From Ruminococcaceae bacterium UBA4958 (GTDB taxonomy: Bacteria; Bacillota; Clostridia; Oscillospirales; Acutalibacteraceae), in the NCBI GenBank assembly GCA_002397355.1, contig DHAI01000031.1, forward strand, positions 3,263 to 11,665: a stretch of DNA of 8,403 bases, given 5' to 3'. The position numbers and the translations under genes were made by a program. Below are positions 1 through 6,612 of the stretch, piece after piece. The stretch's first letter is position 1; every line of letters begins with the position of its first letter. The notes below the pieces were generated by a model. The model was not told where the DNA came from. It searched no databases and saw only the letters and a program-made list of their open reading frames with translations.

Positions 1-1
1 G

Positions 2-172
2 GAAGTCTTCCCCGGCTGCCCCGAGATCAGGGACGGCTATGCCTATGTTAACGACAAACCGGGGCTCGGCATCGACATTGACGAGAAAGAAGCGGCCAAA
101 TACCCCTGCGTCAACCGGCCGGTGGAATGGACCGTCACCCGCACGGTGGACGGCACGCTCGTCCGGCCTTGA
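2..172 (+). CDS. Enolase-superfamily (mandelate racemase/muconate lactonizing type) enzyme, C-terminal fragment
   Basis: The reading frame is open from the window edge and ends at TGA 170-172, giving the last 56 residues of a larger protein. It contains EVFPGCPEIRDGYAYVND, then KPGLGIDIDEKEAAKYP, and ends DGTLVRP. The 'PGLGIDIDE..AAKYP' segment followed by a short tail is characteristic of the C-terminal capping region of sugar-acid dehydratases in the mandelate racemase/enolase superfamily (for example the mannonate and galactonate dehydratase groups). These Mg-dependent enzymes dehydrate or epimerise aldonic or aldaric acids in the cytoplasm. The metal ligands and catalytic residues lie upstream of the window, so the substrate cannot be assigned. 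The gene converges on the ABC importer and shares its terminator. Its presence hints at sugar-acid or uronate catabolism near the transporter. The family is fairly sure; the specific reaction is unknown. Confidence 0.75.
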   Translation, partial: EVFPGCPEIRDGYAYVNDKPGLGIDIDEKEAAKYPCVNRPVEWTVTRTVDGTLVRP

Positions 173-211
173 CGGCCGCGCGCGGAACTTGCTCCGCCGG
201 AAAATGAAAAT

Positions 212-257
212 GAGCCTTGCGCGGGCTTTTTCACAGCCCGCGCAAGGCTCTCTTTTT
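212..257. terminator. Bidirectional intrinsic terminator
   Basis: A perfect 16-bp stem pairs 212-227 with 235-250 around a 7-nt loop. On the + strand it is followed by a T-rich run (251-257, TCTTTTT), which ends the enolase-family gene. On the - strand the hairpin is followed by the complement of the A-rich 199-211, giving a T-rich tract, so it can also end the importer transcript whose last stop is at 304. A second, smaller hairpin (CTCCGGC at 265-271 with GCCGGAG at 276-282) lies between this terminator and the permease stop. It has no U-tract in either direction. Confidence 0.9.
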
Positions 258-303
258 ATCCGCTCTCCGGCTCTCGCCGGAGGGAGGGGCGGGCGGCGCA
301 CGT

Positions 304-1188
304 CTACCCCTTGATGCCACTGAGGGTAAACCCGGTCATAATGTATTTCTGGAACAGCATGAAGATGATCAGAGGCGGGATGACAACGAAGATCAGCATC
401 ATCATCTGGATGTCCATCGAGATGGAGGACCCTTTCGCAGAGAAAAGCTCCACCATGACGGTATAACGCTGGGGCGTTTTCAGGATCAGATAGGGCAGCA
501 GGAAATCGCCCCACGCGCCGTTCACGGTAAAAATCGTCATGACCGCCAGGATGGGGACGCTGAGCGGCAGCACCACACGGTTGAAAAGCTGGAGGTTTCC
601 GCAGCCGTCCAGCCTGGCCGCGTCGATCAGGGACGAGGGAATTCCGTCGAAAAAGCCCTTGAACAGGATGACGTTGAAGGCGCTGGCGCCGGAGACCAGC
701 CACATGGGCCAGTAGGTGTCCGTCAGGTTAAAGCCGAAAATCGGGAATTTGATCATGGTTTTAAAGAGGGGCACCAGGCTGAGCGTATTGGGCAGCATCA
801 TCGTCCAGAGCATCAGCAGGAAGAAAACGCGGCTCCCCGCGGGCCTGAGCCGCGAGATCACGAAGCCCGCCAGCCCGTTGCAAACGATGGTGAACACGAC
901 CGCCCCCGCCGCCACTGCCAGGCTGTTGAGATAATACCTCGAAAAGTCGAGCAGCTCCCACGCGTACCCCAGTTTGTGGATGTCGATGGTCGAGGGGAAA
1001 AGCGTCGGCGGGATCTGCAGCATCTCCTTGGGTGTCTTGAAGCTGGAAAGCAGGATCCAGAGCAGCGGCAGCAGGCAGATCAGGGCCAGAATCATCAAGA
1101 GGGCGAACATAACCCAGTAAAGCACCCGGTTTCTCGCCGCCTTCAGGTCCATGGATGACAGCGCACCGGTATTTTTATTGTCAAACAC
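304..1188 (-). CDS. Carbohydrate ABC transporter permease, MalG/CUT1 type
   Basis: This 294-residue inner-membrane permease would form the translocation channel with the upstream permease. A hydrophobic segment at about residues 22-48 is followed by several more, giving the six-helix pattern of MalG-type subunits. The EAA loop that docks to the ATPase is at about 188-208 (DAARLDGCGN...NRVVLP). The protein ends with the GFTLSGIKG tail seen in many CUT1 permeases. The start is GTG at 1186-1188, preceded by GGAGG (complement of 1196-1200) with 7-nt spacing; no ATG fits as well, and a later Met at residue 13 is possible but lacks this site. The gene follows the partner permease by 22 bp, so they share a transcript. 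It is the last gene before the terminator. No ATPase gene follows. The substrate cannot be read from the sequence. Confidence 0.93.
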   Translation of the reverse strand: MFDNKNTGALSSMDLKAARNRVLYWVMFALLMILALICLLPLLWILLSSFKTPKEMLQIPPTLFPSTIDIHKLGYAWELLDFSRYYLNSLAVAAGAVVFTIVCNGLAGFVISRLRPAGSRVFFLLMLWTMMLPNTLSLVPLFKTMIKFPIFGFNLTDTYWPMWLVSGASAFNVILFKGFFDGIPSSLIDAARLDGCGNLQLFNRVVLPLSVPILAVMTIFTVNGAWGDFLLPYLILKTPQRYTVMVELFSAKGSSISMDIQMMMLIFVVIPPLIIFMLFQKYIMTGFTLSGIKG

Positions 1189-1210
1189 AGAAATTCCTCC
1201 TTTCCGTCGT

Positions 1211-2152
1211 TCATTCGTCCGTTTCGGTGCGCTTGGAGACGATCTGATAGACCACGGTCAGCACCGCCAGGATCAGGAAAGTGATGGTGCCTACGGCCAT
1301 CGACCGGCCCGCCTGGAAATAGCGGAACGCATAGTAGTAGCTTTGGAGCATCAGCGTGAGCGAAGCGTTGTTCGGGCCGCCTTCCGTCATGGTCAGCGGT
1401 TCGTTCATCACCTGGAAGACGCCGATGATCTGCATGATCAGCATCAGGAACACGATGTTGGAAATTGCCGGAAGGGTAATCCTCGTCAGCTTTTTCCAGA
1501 AACCCGCGCCGTCGAGACTCGCGGCCTCGTATAGCTCCCGGTTGACGCTTTGGAGACTGGCAAGGTAGATCAGCACAGTGCCGCCGAACCCCCGCCACGT
1601 CATGGTGAAGACGATCAGGATGATCGTCAGGTTTGGGTTCTGCAGCCACTGGGAGGTGGGCAGGTGCATGTGCGTGAGGATGTTGTTCAAGATGCCGCCC
1701 TGCCCGGGGTTGAACATGAAGTACCACAGCAGCGCCGCGGCTACGCCCGGCACCATGGTCGGGAAATAGAAGGAGACCTTGAAAAACGAATTCCAGTGGA
1801 CGATCTCGTTGAGGAAAACGGCCACGACGAGCGGCAGAAGAAAACCGATGATCAGCGACCAGAAGGTATAGGAAAACGTGTTGAAAAACGCCGCCTTAAA
1901 TTCCGAGTTGGAGATGACCGCGCGGTAGTTGTCAAGGCCGATGAACTGAACGGCGTCGTAGCCCTGCGTCTTGAAAAAGGAGAGGACGACCCCCTCGATC
2001 AGTGGTTTCCATACCAGCAGGATAAAGCAGAACAGGCTGGGAATCATCAGTGCCCACGCGCCGAGGTTCCTTCGGAAAACGGCAAGCGCCCTCGTCCGCC
2101 TGTTCCTTTTTATCCGTGCTCCGCCGGCCACCGCAAGCTCTGGATTTGCCAT
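1211..2152 (-). CDS. Sugar ABC transporter permease, MalF/CUT1 type
   Basis: This 313-residue membrane protein has six hydrophobic segments, beginning with LGAWALMIPSLFCFILLVW near residue 30 and ending with GTITFLILAVLTVVYQIV near 288-305. The EAA cytoplasmic loop is at about 209-228 (EAASLDGAGFWKKLTRITLP), which in this family contacts the Q-loop region of the ATPase. The pattern matches the first permease (UgpA/LacF/MalF-like, without the extra MalF periplasmic domain). The ATG at 2150-2152 was chosen because AAGGAGG lies 7 nt upstream; an in-frame ATG at 2230 would start inside the intergenic hairpin and add a 26-residue arm with no homologous look. It lies 89 bp downstream of the binding-protein stop and 22 bp upstream of the second permease. 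It should heterodimerise with that permease. Confidence 0.93.
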   Translation of the reverse strand: MANPELAVAGGARIKRNRRTRALAVFRRNLGAWALMIPSLFCFILLVWKPLIEGVVLSFFKTQGYDAVQFIGLDNYRAVISNSEFKAAFFNTFSYTFWSLIIGFLLPLVVAVFLNEIVHWNSFFKVSFYFPTMVPGVAAALLWYFMFNPGQGGILNNILTHMHLPTSQWLQNPNLTIILIVFTMTWRGFGGTVLIYLASLQSVNRELYEAASLDGAGFWKKLTRITLPAISNIVFLMLIMQIIGVFQVMNEPLTMTEGGPNNASLTLMLQSYYYAFRYFQAGRSMAVGTITFLILAVLTVVYQIVSKRTETDE

Positions 2153-2181
2153 ACAGGTTCCTCCTTTTTGGATTGATGAAG

Positions 2182-2226
2182 AAAGGGGATGCGGTGGAGC
2201 GGCTTCGCCGCACCGCGTCCCTTTTG
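2182..2226 (-). promoter_or_regulatory. Intergenic hairpin between binding protein and permeases
   Basis: The 89-bp gap contains a long stem that pairs 2182-2196 with 2211-2224 and has a smaller GCGGC/GCCG stem inside its loop. One A-C mismatch interrupts the - strand RNA form. The sequence after it on the - strand is only moderately U-rich (CCCCTTTCTTC), so full termination is unlikely. Hairpins in this place in binding-protein operons are known to protect the upstream mRNA or cause partial termination, which makes more binding protein than permease. That role is inferred here. Confidence 0.65.
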
Positions 2227-2241
2227 GCAAGCCGACGGATT

Positions 2242-3660
2242 TTACTGCGCGCTGTCCAGATAGTCCGACTGGAAGCTCTTCGCCGCATCGTCGAGCACCT
2301 GCTTGATATTGACGTTCTTATCGGTGAACACATTCTGAATGATCGAATCGAAAGCCTTGTAAAGCTCCTGCGCGTTGACCGGCTCCTCGACCTTCACGCC
2401 CTCGGTGCAGTGCTCGTCGTAGGTTTTCCAGAGATCCATGTTGACGTTCTTGTACTTTTCCTTGACCGCGTTCTCGGCGTCCACACGCTCTTTGTTCGTC
2501 CAGAGCGCAAAGCCCTTCGGCCCGACGATCAGCCCTTTTTCCGAATCGCCCTTATAGCTAGTTTCCCAGGCCTGTTTGACTTCGTCGGTGACGTCGGGCG
2601 AGAAACTGGCGACCTGCAGCCACTTGATGCCGGCCTCCACCTGCGCGTCCGTGGCGTTCGGGGCGAAGCAGATGAAAGCGCCGCCCATCAGCGGCGTCTT
2701 GCCCTTCGGGCCTGCCGGCACGGTGGTCATGGCCAGTGCGTCCTTGCTGATCTTGGTGGTGTTGATGATGTTGTTGAACATATCGTTCGCTTCGACGGTC
2801 ATCGCGAGCTGATCGGTTCCTATCATCTTCAGGGTATCGTCGCGCAGGAGCAGCGCGTTCTCGGGGACCACGTTGTACTTGTATTTCAGGTCGCTTAAGT
2901 ATTTCAGCGCGGCCTCGCACTCCGGGCTGTTGAAGGTGGCCTTCCACTTGCCGTCCTCCTTGGTCTCAAAGACGGTGCCGTAGGACCACGCGATGTTCAT
3001 GAACATCCAGCCGCCGCAGTTCGACTCGGTCGGGATCGCGAAACCGGCCTTTCCGGTCTTCTGCTTGATGGTCTGGGCCGTTGTGGCGACTTCGTCCCAA
3101 GTGGTGGGGAACTTCGGCACGCCGTTCGCGTCCACGAGACCCGCCTGCTTGAAAAGGTTGACGTTGCACAGCAGGCCGATGGAGTAGCCGCCGTTCGGCA
3201 AACCGTAGATCTTGCCGTCGCGCGTGATGAGCTTCATCATGGCAGGGTTGATGGCGTCCGCGTATCCGTATTTTTTCGCCAGGGCGGTGATGTCCTTGGC
3301 GTAGTTGGAATCCATGATCTTGTTGGCCTCGGTGAACCATGTGAACCACACCGTCGGGAGCTGGCCGCTTGCCGCCTTGGGCAGGAAGCTGTTGGCGTCG
3401 TAACTCCACTCGTCCGTGGTGATCTCGATATTCGGATACTTTTTCTTGAACGTCTCCAGATACGCCTGCTGCGTTGCGTAGTTTGTGTCGGTCTTCTTGG
3501 GCCAACCGCTCACCGTGATGGCGACCTTTTCCTCGGACGCCCCATCGCCGGAACCGCCGCCCGAACTCTGCGTGGTCGTTCCGCTCTGGCAGCCGGAAGC
3601 CACCGCGGCCATCATCAAAGCAGCCAGGGCACCCGCCGCGATCCTTTTGTGCAGCTTCAT
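2242..3660 (-). CDS. Extracellular sugar-binding lipoprotein of an ABC importer (family 1)
   Basis: The 472-residue precursor begins with a basic n-region (MKLHKR), a hydrophobic core and a lipobox ASGC whose Cys24 would be lipidated and anchor the protein to the outer face of the membrane. A Gly/Ser/Thr-rich linker (about 25-43) leads into the binding domain, which starts at VAITVSGWPK. The segment FKKKYPNIEITTDEW and later KIYGLPNGGYSIGLLCNVNLFKQAGL are typical of family 1 (SBP_bac_1) carbohydrate-binding proteins. The domain is rich in Trp and Tyr, as usual for sugar stacking. The start ATG has GGAG about 10 nt upstream. It is the first gene of the importer operon, expressed from the promoter at 3727-3754, and would deliver substrate to the two permeases downstream. 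The ligand is unknown; oligosaccharide is the usual type. Confidence 0.93.
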   Translation of the reverse strand: MKLHKRIAAGALAALMMAAVASGCQSGTTTQSSGGGSGDGASEEKVAITVSGWPKKTDTNYATQQAYLETFKKKYPNIEITTDEWSYDANSFLPKAASGQLPTVWFTWFTEANKIMDSNYAKDITALAKKYGYADAINPAMMKLITRDGKIYGLPNGGYSIGLLCNVNLFKQAGLVDANGVPKFPTTWDEVATTAQTIKQKTGKAGFAIPTESNCGGWMFMNIAWSYGTVFETKEDGKWKATFNSPECEAALKYLSDLKYKYNVVPENALLLRDDTLKMIGTDQLAMTVEANDMFNNIINTTKISKDALAMTTVPAGPKGKTPLMGGAFICFAPNATDAQVEAGIKWLQVASFSPDVTDEVKQAWETSYKGDSEKGLIVGPKGFALWTNKERVDAENAVKEKYKNVNMDLWKTYDEHCTEGVKVEEPVNAQELYKAFDSIIQNVFTDKNVNIKQVLDDAAKSFQSDYLDSAQ

Positions 3661-3703
3661 CTCAGACTCACTCCTTCATCAACAATCTCATTAAATTTAT
3701 CGG

Positions 3704-3717
3704 ATGGATATATCCAT
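3704..3717. promoter_or_regulatory. Perfect 14-bp palindrome, candidate operator
   Basis: ATGGATATATCCAT is a perfect palindrome lying about 3 to 17 nt downstream of the predicted start of the importer transcript. A dimeric repressor bound there would block initiation or early elongation. No consensus for a named regulator was recognised, and it does not look like a catabolite-responsive element. The function is inferred from position and symmetry. Confidence 0.45.
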
Positions 3718-3726
3718 TACTGATAC

Positions 3727-3754
3727 AATATAACAGATTCCGGGAGCAATTCAA
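3727..3754 (-). promoter_or_regulatory. Importer operon promoter (extended -10)
   Basis: Read on the - strand, TTGAAT (3754-3749) and TATATT (3732-3727) are separated by 16 nt, and TGT (3735-3733) precedes the -10, giving an extended -10 element. Transcription should start near 3720, leaving a 5' leader of about 60 nt before the binding-protein ATG at 3660. The match is good for a sigma-A promoter. The start site is predicted only. Confidence 0.7.
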
Positions 3755-3838
3755 TGAGATAAACCTGCTATCTGGAGGACGATTCTGTTCAAATTGACCA
3801 TTTCACAGTCGGGCGCCCCCTTCCGCCGCTTGCGGACA

Positions 3839-3847
3839 TGGTATAAT
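3839..3847 (+). promoter_or_regulatory. Extended -10 promoter of the receptor gene
   Basis: TGGTATAAT is a perfect extended -10 element (TG-N-TATAAT). No good -35 lies 16-18 nt upstream, where the sequence is C-rich (about 3818-3824). TTGACC at 3794-3799 is 42 nt away and too far to pair with it. The predicted start is near 3854, giving a leader of about 27 nt. A strong -10 with no -35 is typical of activator-dependent or extended -10 promoters. Confidence 0.65.
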
Positions 3848-3880
3848 AGAGAAAATATTTCCAGTGGGAGGGACACGGTT

Positions 3881-4846
3881 GTGATCCGAAAACTGCAAAA
3901 GACGATCCGGCTGTCGCTGATCCTGCTGCTGTCGGCTTTTCTGGTGGGCACCGCCGGGCTGTTCTGCCATGTCATCATCGGCAGCATTTCCAACAGCTTC
4001 GTGCAGACGTCCTCCCAGCACATCCGGCAGCAGAGCCAGAACGTCCGCCTTTATCAGCAGCTCATCGAGGAATCCTCCCAGATCATCTCTACAAATTCCT
4101 TCATCGTAGAGCGGCTCGCCGGCGGAGACCCCCGAAACGAAATCAGCGCCAAGCTGGACGGGCTGATGGGGATGACCATGGGCATCAAGGGCATCTCGAT
4201 TTATTCCCTAGACGGGCGCATCTACCACACTAACAACATCTATAGCTATACGGACCAGGACAATCTGCTGGACGACATTCAAAAAAACGCCCCGGCAAAC
4301 CGACCCGTTTCATTTTGGATGGTCCGCCACAAGGGGCTGGACACATTGAAGGTCGGCAATGTCGGGTATTTTTCCTATATTTCGGAGATCCACGGTCCCA
4401 GCGGCCGCTGGCTCGGCTACCTGCTGGTGGACACCGATCTGTCGTCGCTGTTCCGCTACTATATCGGCGAAACCGGAGGGTATTTTCAAAACACGAGCGT
4501 CTTCCTGCTGACTTCGGACGGGCAGCTTTTCCCCGCCCCGGCCAACCCGCCGCAGGACGGGGTGGATCCCATGCAAATCGCCGGGGAAGCGTCCGGCAAG
4601 CTTATGCCGGTCGACGGCGGACGGGGCATCCTCGCCGTGACGGCTCTGCCGGAATCCGGCGACCGGGTGGTGGAGTATATCCCCATGAACATCCGGCGGT
4701 TCATGTATCTGGTGATCCTTCTTTTCGTGACGGTGTGCGCGGGCTGCATCTTCCTTTGCTGGAAAGGCGTCGATCTGGTCTCCGACAGCATCGTGCTGCC
4801 CCTTTCGGAACTGTACCGCAAGATCCGCCATACCACGCGAAACTGA
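3881..4846 (+). CDS. Kinase-less membrane receptor: YesM-type Cache sensor ending in a HAMP stub
   Basis: The 321-residue protein has one hydrophobic segment at about 11-33, an extracytoplasmic domain at about 34-270 and a second membrane segment at about 273-294. The outer domain resembles the double-Cache sensors of YesM-like kinases, with IKGISIYSLDGRIYHTN and LGYLLVDTDLSSLF motifs. After the second helix only 27 residues remain (SIVLPLSELYRKIRHTTRN), matching the first HAMP helix; the second HAMP helix, dimerisation helix, H-box and ATP-binding domain are all missing. The start is GTG 3881, with GGGAGGG at 3866-3872 and 8-nt spacing; an in-frame ATG at 3794 lies upstream of the promoter. 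The gene is divergent from the importer and ends 5 bp from the kinase stop on the other strand. It could be a true auxiliary receptor for the adjacent kinase or a truncated kinase; the sound promoter, ribosome site and uninterrupted frame favour function. Confidence 0.8.
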   Translation: MIRKLQKTIRLSLILLLSAFLVGTAGLFCHVIIGSISNSFVQTSSQHIRQQSQNVRLYQQLIEESSQIISTNSFIVERLAGGDPRNEISAKLDGLMGMTMGIKGISIYSLDGRIYHTNNIYSYTDQDNLLDDIQKNAPANRPVSFWMVRHKGLDTLKVGNVGYFSYISEIHGPSGRWLGYLLVDTDLSSLFRYYIGETGGYFQNTSVFLLTSDGQLFPAPANPPQDGVDPMQIAGEASGKLMPVDGGRGILAVTALPESGDRVVEYIPMNIRRFMYLVILLFVTVCAGCIFLCWKGVDLVSDSIVLPLSELYRKIRHTTRN

Positions 4847-4856
4847 CGCGCTCAGT
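4842..4856. other. Convergent stop codons within one inverted repeat
   Basis: The receptor gene stop (TGA 4844-4846, +) and the kinase stop (TGA, complement of 4852-4854, -) lie in the two arms of ACTGA-CGCGC-TCAGT. Only 5 bp separate the genes. The stem is too short and lacks a U-tract on either strand, so it is not a convincing terminator. The two transcripts probably overlap at their 3' ends. Confidence 0.6.
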
Positions 4857-6612
4857 ACCGCACGGCAAAAAGAACCGTGACCCGGGTGCCGACGCCCACG
4901 CGGCTTTCGATGCTCAGGCCGTAGCCGGGACCGTACTCCAGGCGGATTCGCTCATCCACGTTCTTCAGCCCGTAGCCGCTGCGGCGGACGCTCGTCTTCG
5001 TCTCGGCGTCGACTTGGCCGGGGTCGAACCCCACGCCGTCGTCCGTCACCTCCAGCCGCACGTTGTCCCCGTCCCGCCTTCCGCTGACGACGATCTTCCC
5101 CCTGCCTTTTTTTTCGCCCACGCCGTGTTTGATGGAGTTTTCCACAATGGGCTGAAGGACGATCTTGAGCATCTTGACGCTGCGGATTTCCTCCGGGATA
5201 TGGTATTCCACCTCGAATTTTCCGGGACTGAGCATCTGCTCGATGACGACGAAGCTCTGCACCAGGCGGATTTCTTCCTCCAGCGTGATGAACTTGTCGC
5301 CCTTGTGCAGGCTTAGGCGGAAGAAGCTGGAAAGCTCCGTCACCAGCTTCACAATGTCCGGCTCCCGTTTCATGCGGGCGATCCAGCCGATCGCATCCAG
5401 CGTGTTGTACAGGAAATGGGGGTTGATCTCCGCCTGGAGCGCCGTCAGCTCCATTTCCCGCTGCTTTTCCTTTTCCCGGTTGTTCTTTTCGATCAGGTCG
5501 TTGATGCGCGCCACCATGTCGTTGTAGCTCTTGTCCAGTTCCCACAGCTCGTCGCCGACATGGCTTTCCACCAGGGCGTCCAGCCTGCCCGCGCCCAGAG
5601 CGTTGATCCTGTCCTTGAGCCGGCGCAAGGGCGTGACGATCTTTTTTGAGATGAACACGGAAAACATCATGGCCACCACCAGCATTCCCGTGCCGGTCAG
5701 CACGAGGATCCTTATATTTTTATCCTGTCCGATGGCGGCAAGCAGCCGCGAATACGGAAGGACGCTGACGATTTCCCAGTCGAAGCCGATATAGCCCATG
5801 CGGTTGCTCAGCCGGCGGACGGCCACAACCGCCTTGCGACCGTCGTAATCGCCCGTGGTGATGGAGTATTCGCCCGTGGACAGCACGGGGACGTTCGATT
5901 CCTCGCTTGTTCCCGGCAGGCGTTTGTCCGGATGGGACAGAATATACCGCCGGCTGGAAAGGATAAACGAATAACCCCAGTCCGGCACGATATTCTGGTA
6001 AATGCCGTTGAAAGACTCCTCATGCAGATAGATCACCATGCTGCCCATCGACTCGCCGGTATAAAAATTCTTGATGCGCGAGCCGACCGGGATATAAGCG
6101 TTGTTTCGCTGGTCGCGGACGACGTCGCCGCAGACATAGGCGCCCGTCTTCGCGATCTGGCCAAGCAGCTTGGCGCCCGGCGGCGGAAGCTGCGCGCCGT
6201 TCTGCCGGTATTCGTACACCGTGCCGTCCAGCCCCACCATGCAGATGTTGCCAATGCTGCTTTTGTCGGACTTGAGCAGCTTCCCGTCGATGACGGTCTG
6301 CAGCTGCCGCCGCTTTTCCGAAACATCCCCACGGCTCTTGACGAGATTATAAACCGACGGGTCCGTGCTCAGGCGGAGCGAGACCATGACGACTTCGTCG
6401 ATCTCAGCCTCCGTCCCCGTCACGATCTGGCGCTGGGAGGATTCGACATAGTTGGCGATGTAATGATTCACCAGCTCGCGAGAAATGAAGACGGAGACCG
6501 TCAGCAGCGTGAGCGAGCAGAAGAGCAGCGCGGCGGTCAGAAACAGCAGAAGCCTATTCCGCAGTTTCAGGCAGCGCAGCAACCGGATCAAAAAGTACCG
6601 CCGCCTACGCAT
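4852..6612 (-). CDS. YesM-type sensor histidine kinase
   Basis: The 586-residue kinase has a basic N-terminus, a membrane helix at about 19-44, an extracytoplasmic Cache-like domain at about 45-298, a second helix at about 300-320 and HAMP at about 321-375. A short coiled coil leads to the His_kinase (PF06580-type) motif LQAEINPHFLYNTLDAI, with phospho-acceptor His399. The ATPase domain has the N-box VENSIKHG (Asn492), the DDGVGF motif (524-529) and GYGLKNVDERIRL (546 on). All key residues are present, so it should be active. It would autophosphorylate on sensing an external signal and pass phosphate to the regulator encoded upstream. Its ATG overlaps the regulator stop by 8 bp; GGAG lies about 13 nt upstream, so translation is probably coupled. 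No terminator separates it from the convergent receptor gene. Confidence 0.95.
   Translation of the reverse strand: MRRRRYFLIRLLRCLKLRNRLLLFLTAALLFCSLTLLTVSVFISRELVNHYIANYVESSQRQIVTGTEAEIDEVVMVSLRLSTDPSVYNLVKSRGDVSEKRRQLQTVIDGKLLKSDKSSIGNICMVGLDGTVYEYRQNGAQLPPPGAKLLGQIAKTGAYVCGDVVRDQRNNAYIPVGSRIKNFYTGESMGSMVIYLHEESFNGIYQNIVPDWGYSFILSSRRYILSHPDKRLPGTSEESNVPVLSTGEYSITTGDYDGRKAVVAVRRLSNRMGYIGFDWEIVSVLPYSRLLAAIGQDKNIRILVLTGTGMLVVAMMFSVFISKKIVTPLRRLKDRINALGAGRLDALVESHVGDELWELDKSYNDMVARINDLIEKNNREKEKQREMELTALQAEINPHFLYNTLDAIGWIARMKREPDIVKLVTELSSFFRLSLHKGDKFITLEEEIRLVQSFVVIEQMLSPGKFEVEYHIPEEIRSVKMLKIVLQPIVENSIKHGVGEKKGRGKIVVSGRRDGDNVRLEVTDDGVGFDPGQVDAETKTSVRRSGYGLKNVDERIRLEYGPGYGLSIESRVGVGTRVTVLFAVRY

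Larger units (their letters stand above)
3685..3760. repeat. Inverted half-sites flanking the importer promoter
   Basis: ATCTCATTAAA (3685-3695) and TTCAATGAGAT (3750-3760) are inverted copies matching at 10 of 11 positions. One copy is in the leader and the other overlaps the -35 hexamer. They bracket the promoter core and the 14-bp palindrome. A further short inverted repeat, AGATA/TATCT, lies at 3757-3773. AraC-type regulators often use paired, spaced half-sites, so these are candidates for the regulator encoded at 6605-7879. This link is an inference. Confidence 0.4.

Noticed and set aside
217..1158. 313-codon open frame on the + strand opposite the MalG-type permease.
   Set aside because: It begins inside the terminator stem, has a very polar His/Gln/Arg/Asp composition and is the antisense of a well-supported membrane protein.
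3794..3799. TTGACC as a -35 for the receptor promoter.
   Set aside because: It lies 42 nt from the TATAAT, far beyond the 16-18 nt that can be bridged; no -10 is found at the proper distance from it.
3794..3880. N-terminal extension of the receptor from an ATG at 3794.
   Set aside because: The extended -10 element at 3839-3847 lies inside this stretch, and a good ribosome site precedes the GTG at 3881 just before the first membrane segment.
4315..5316. 333-codon + strand frame crossing the receptor and kinase 3' ends.
   Set aside because: It is out of frame with the receptor gene and antisense to the kinase ATPase domain; its composition is unlike a real protein and no start signal is seen.
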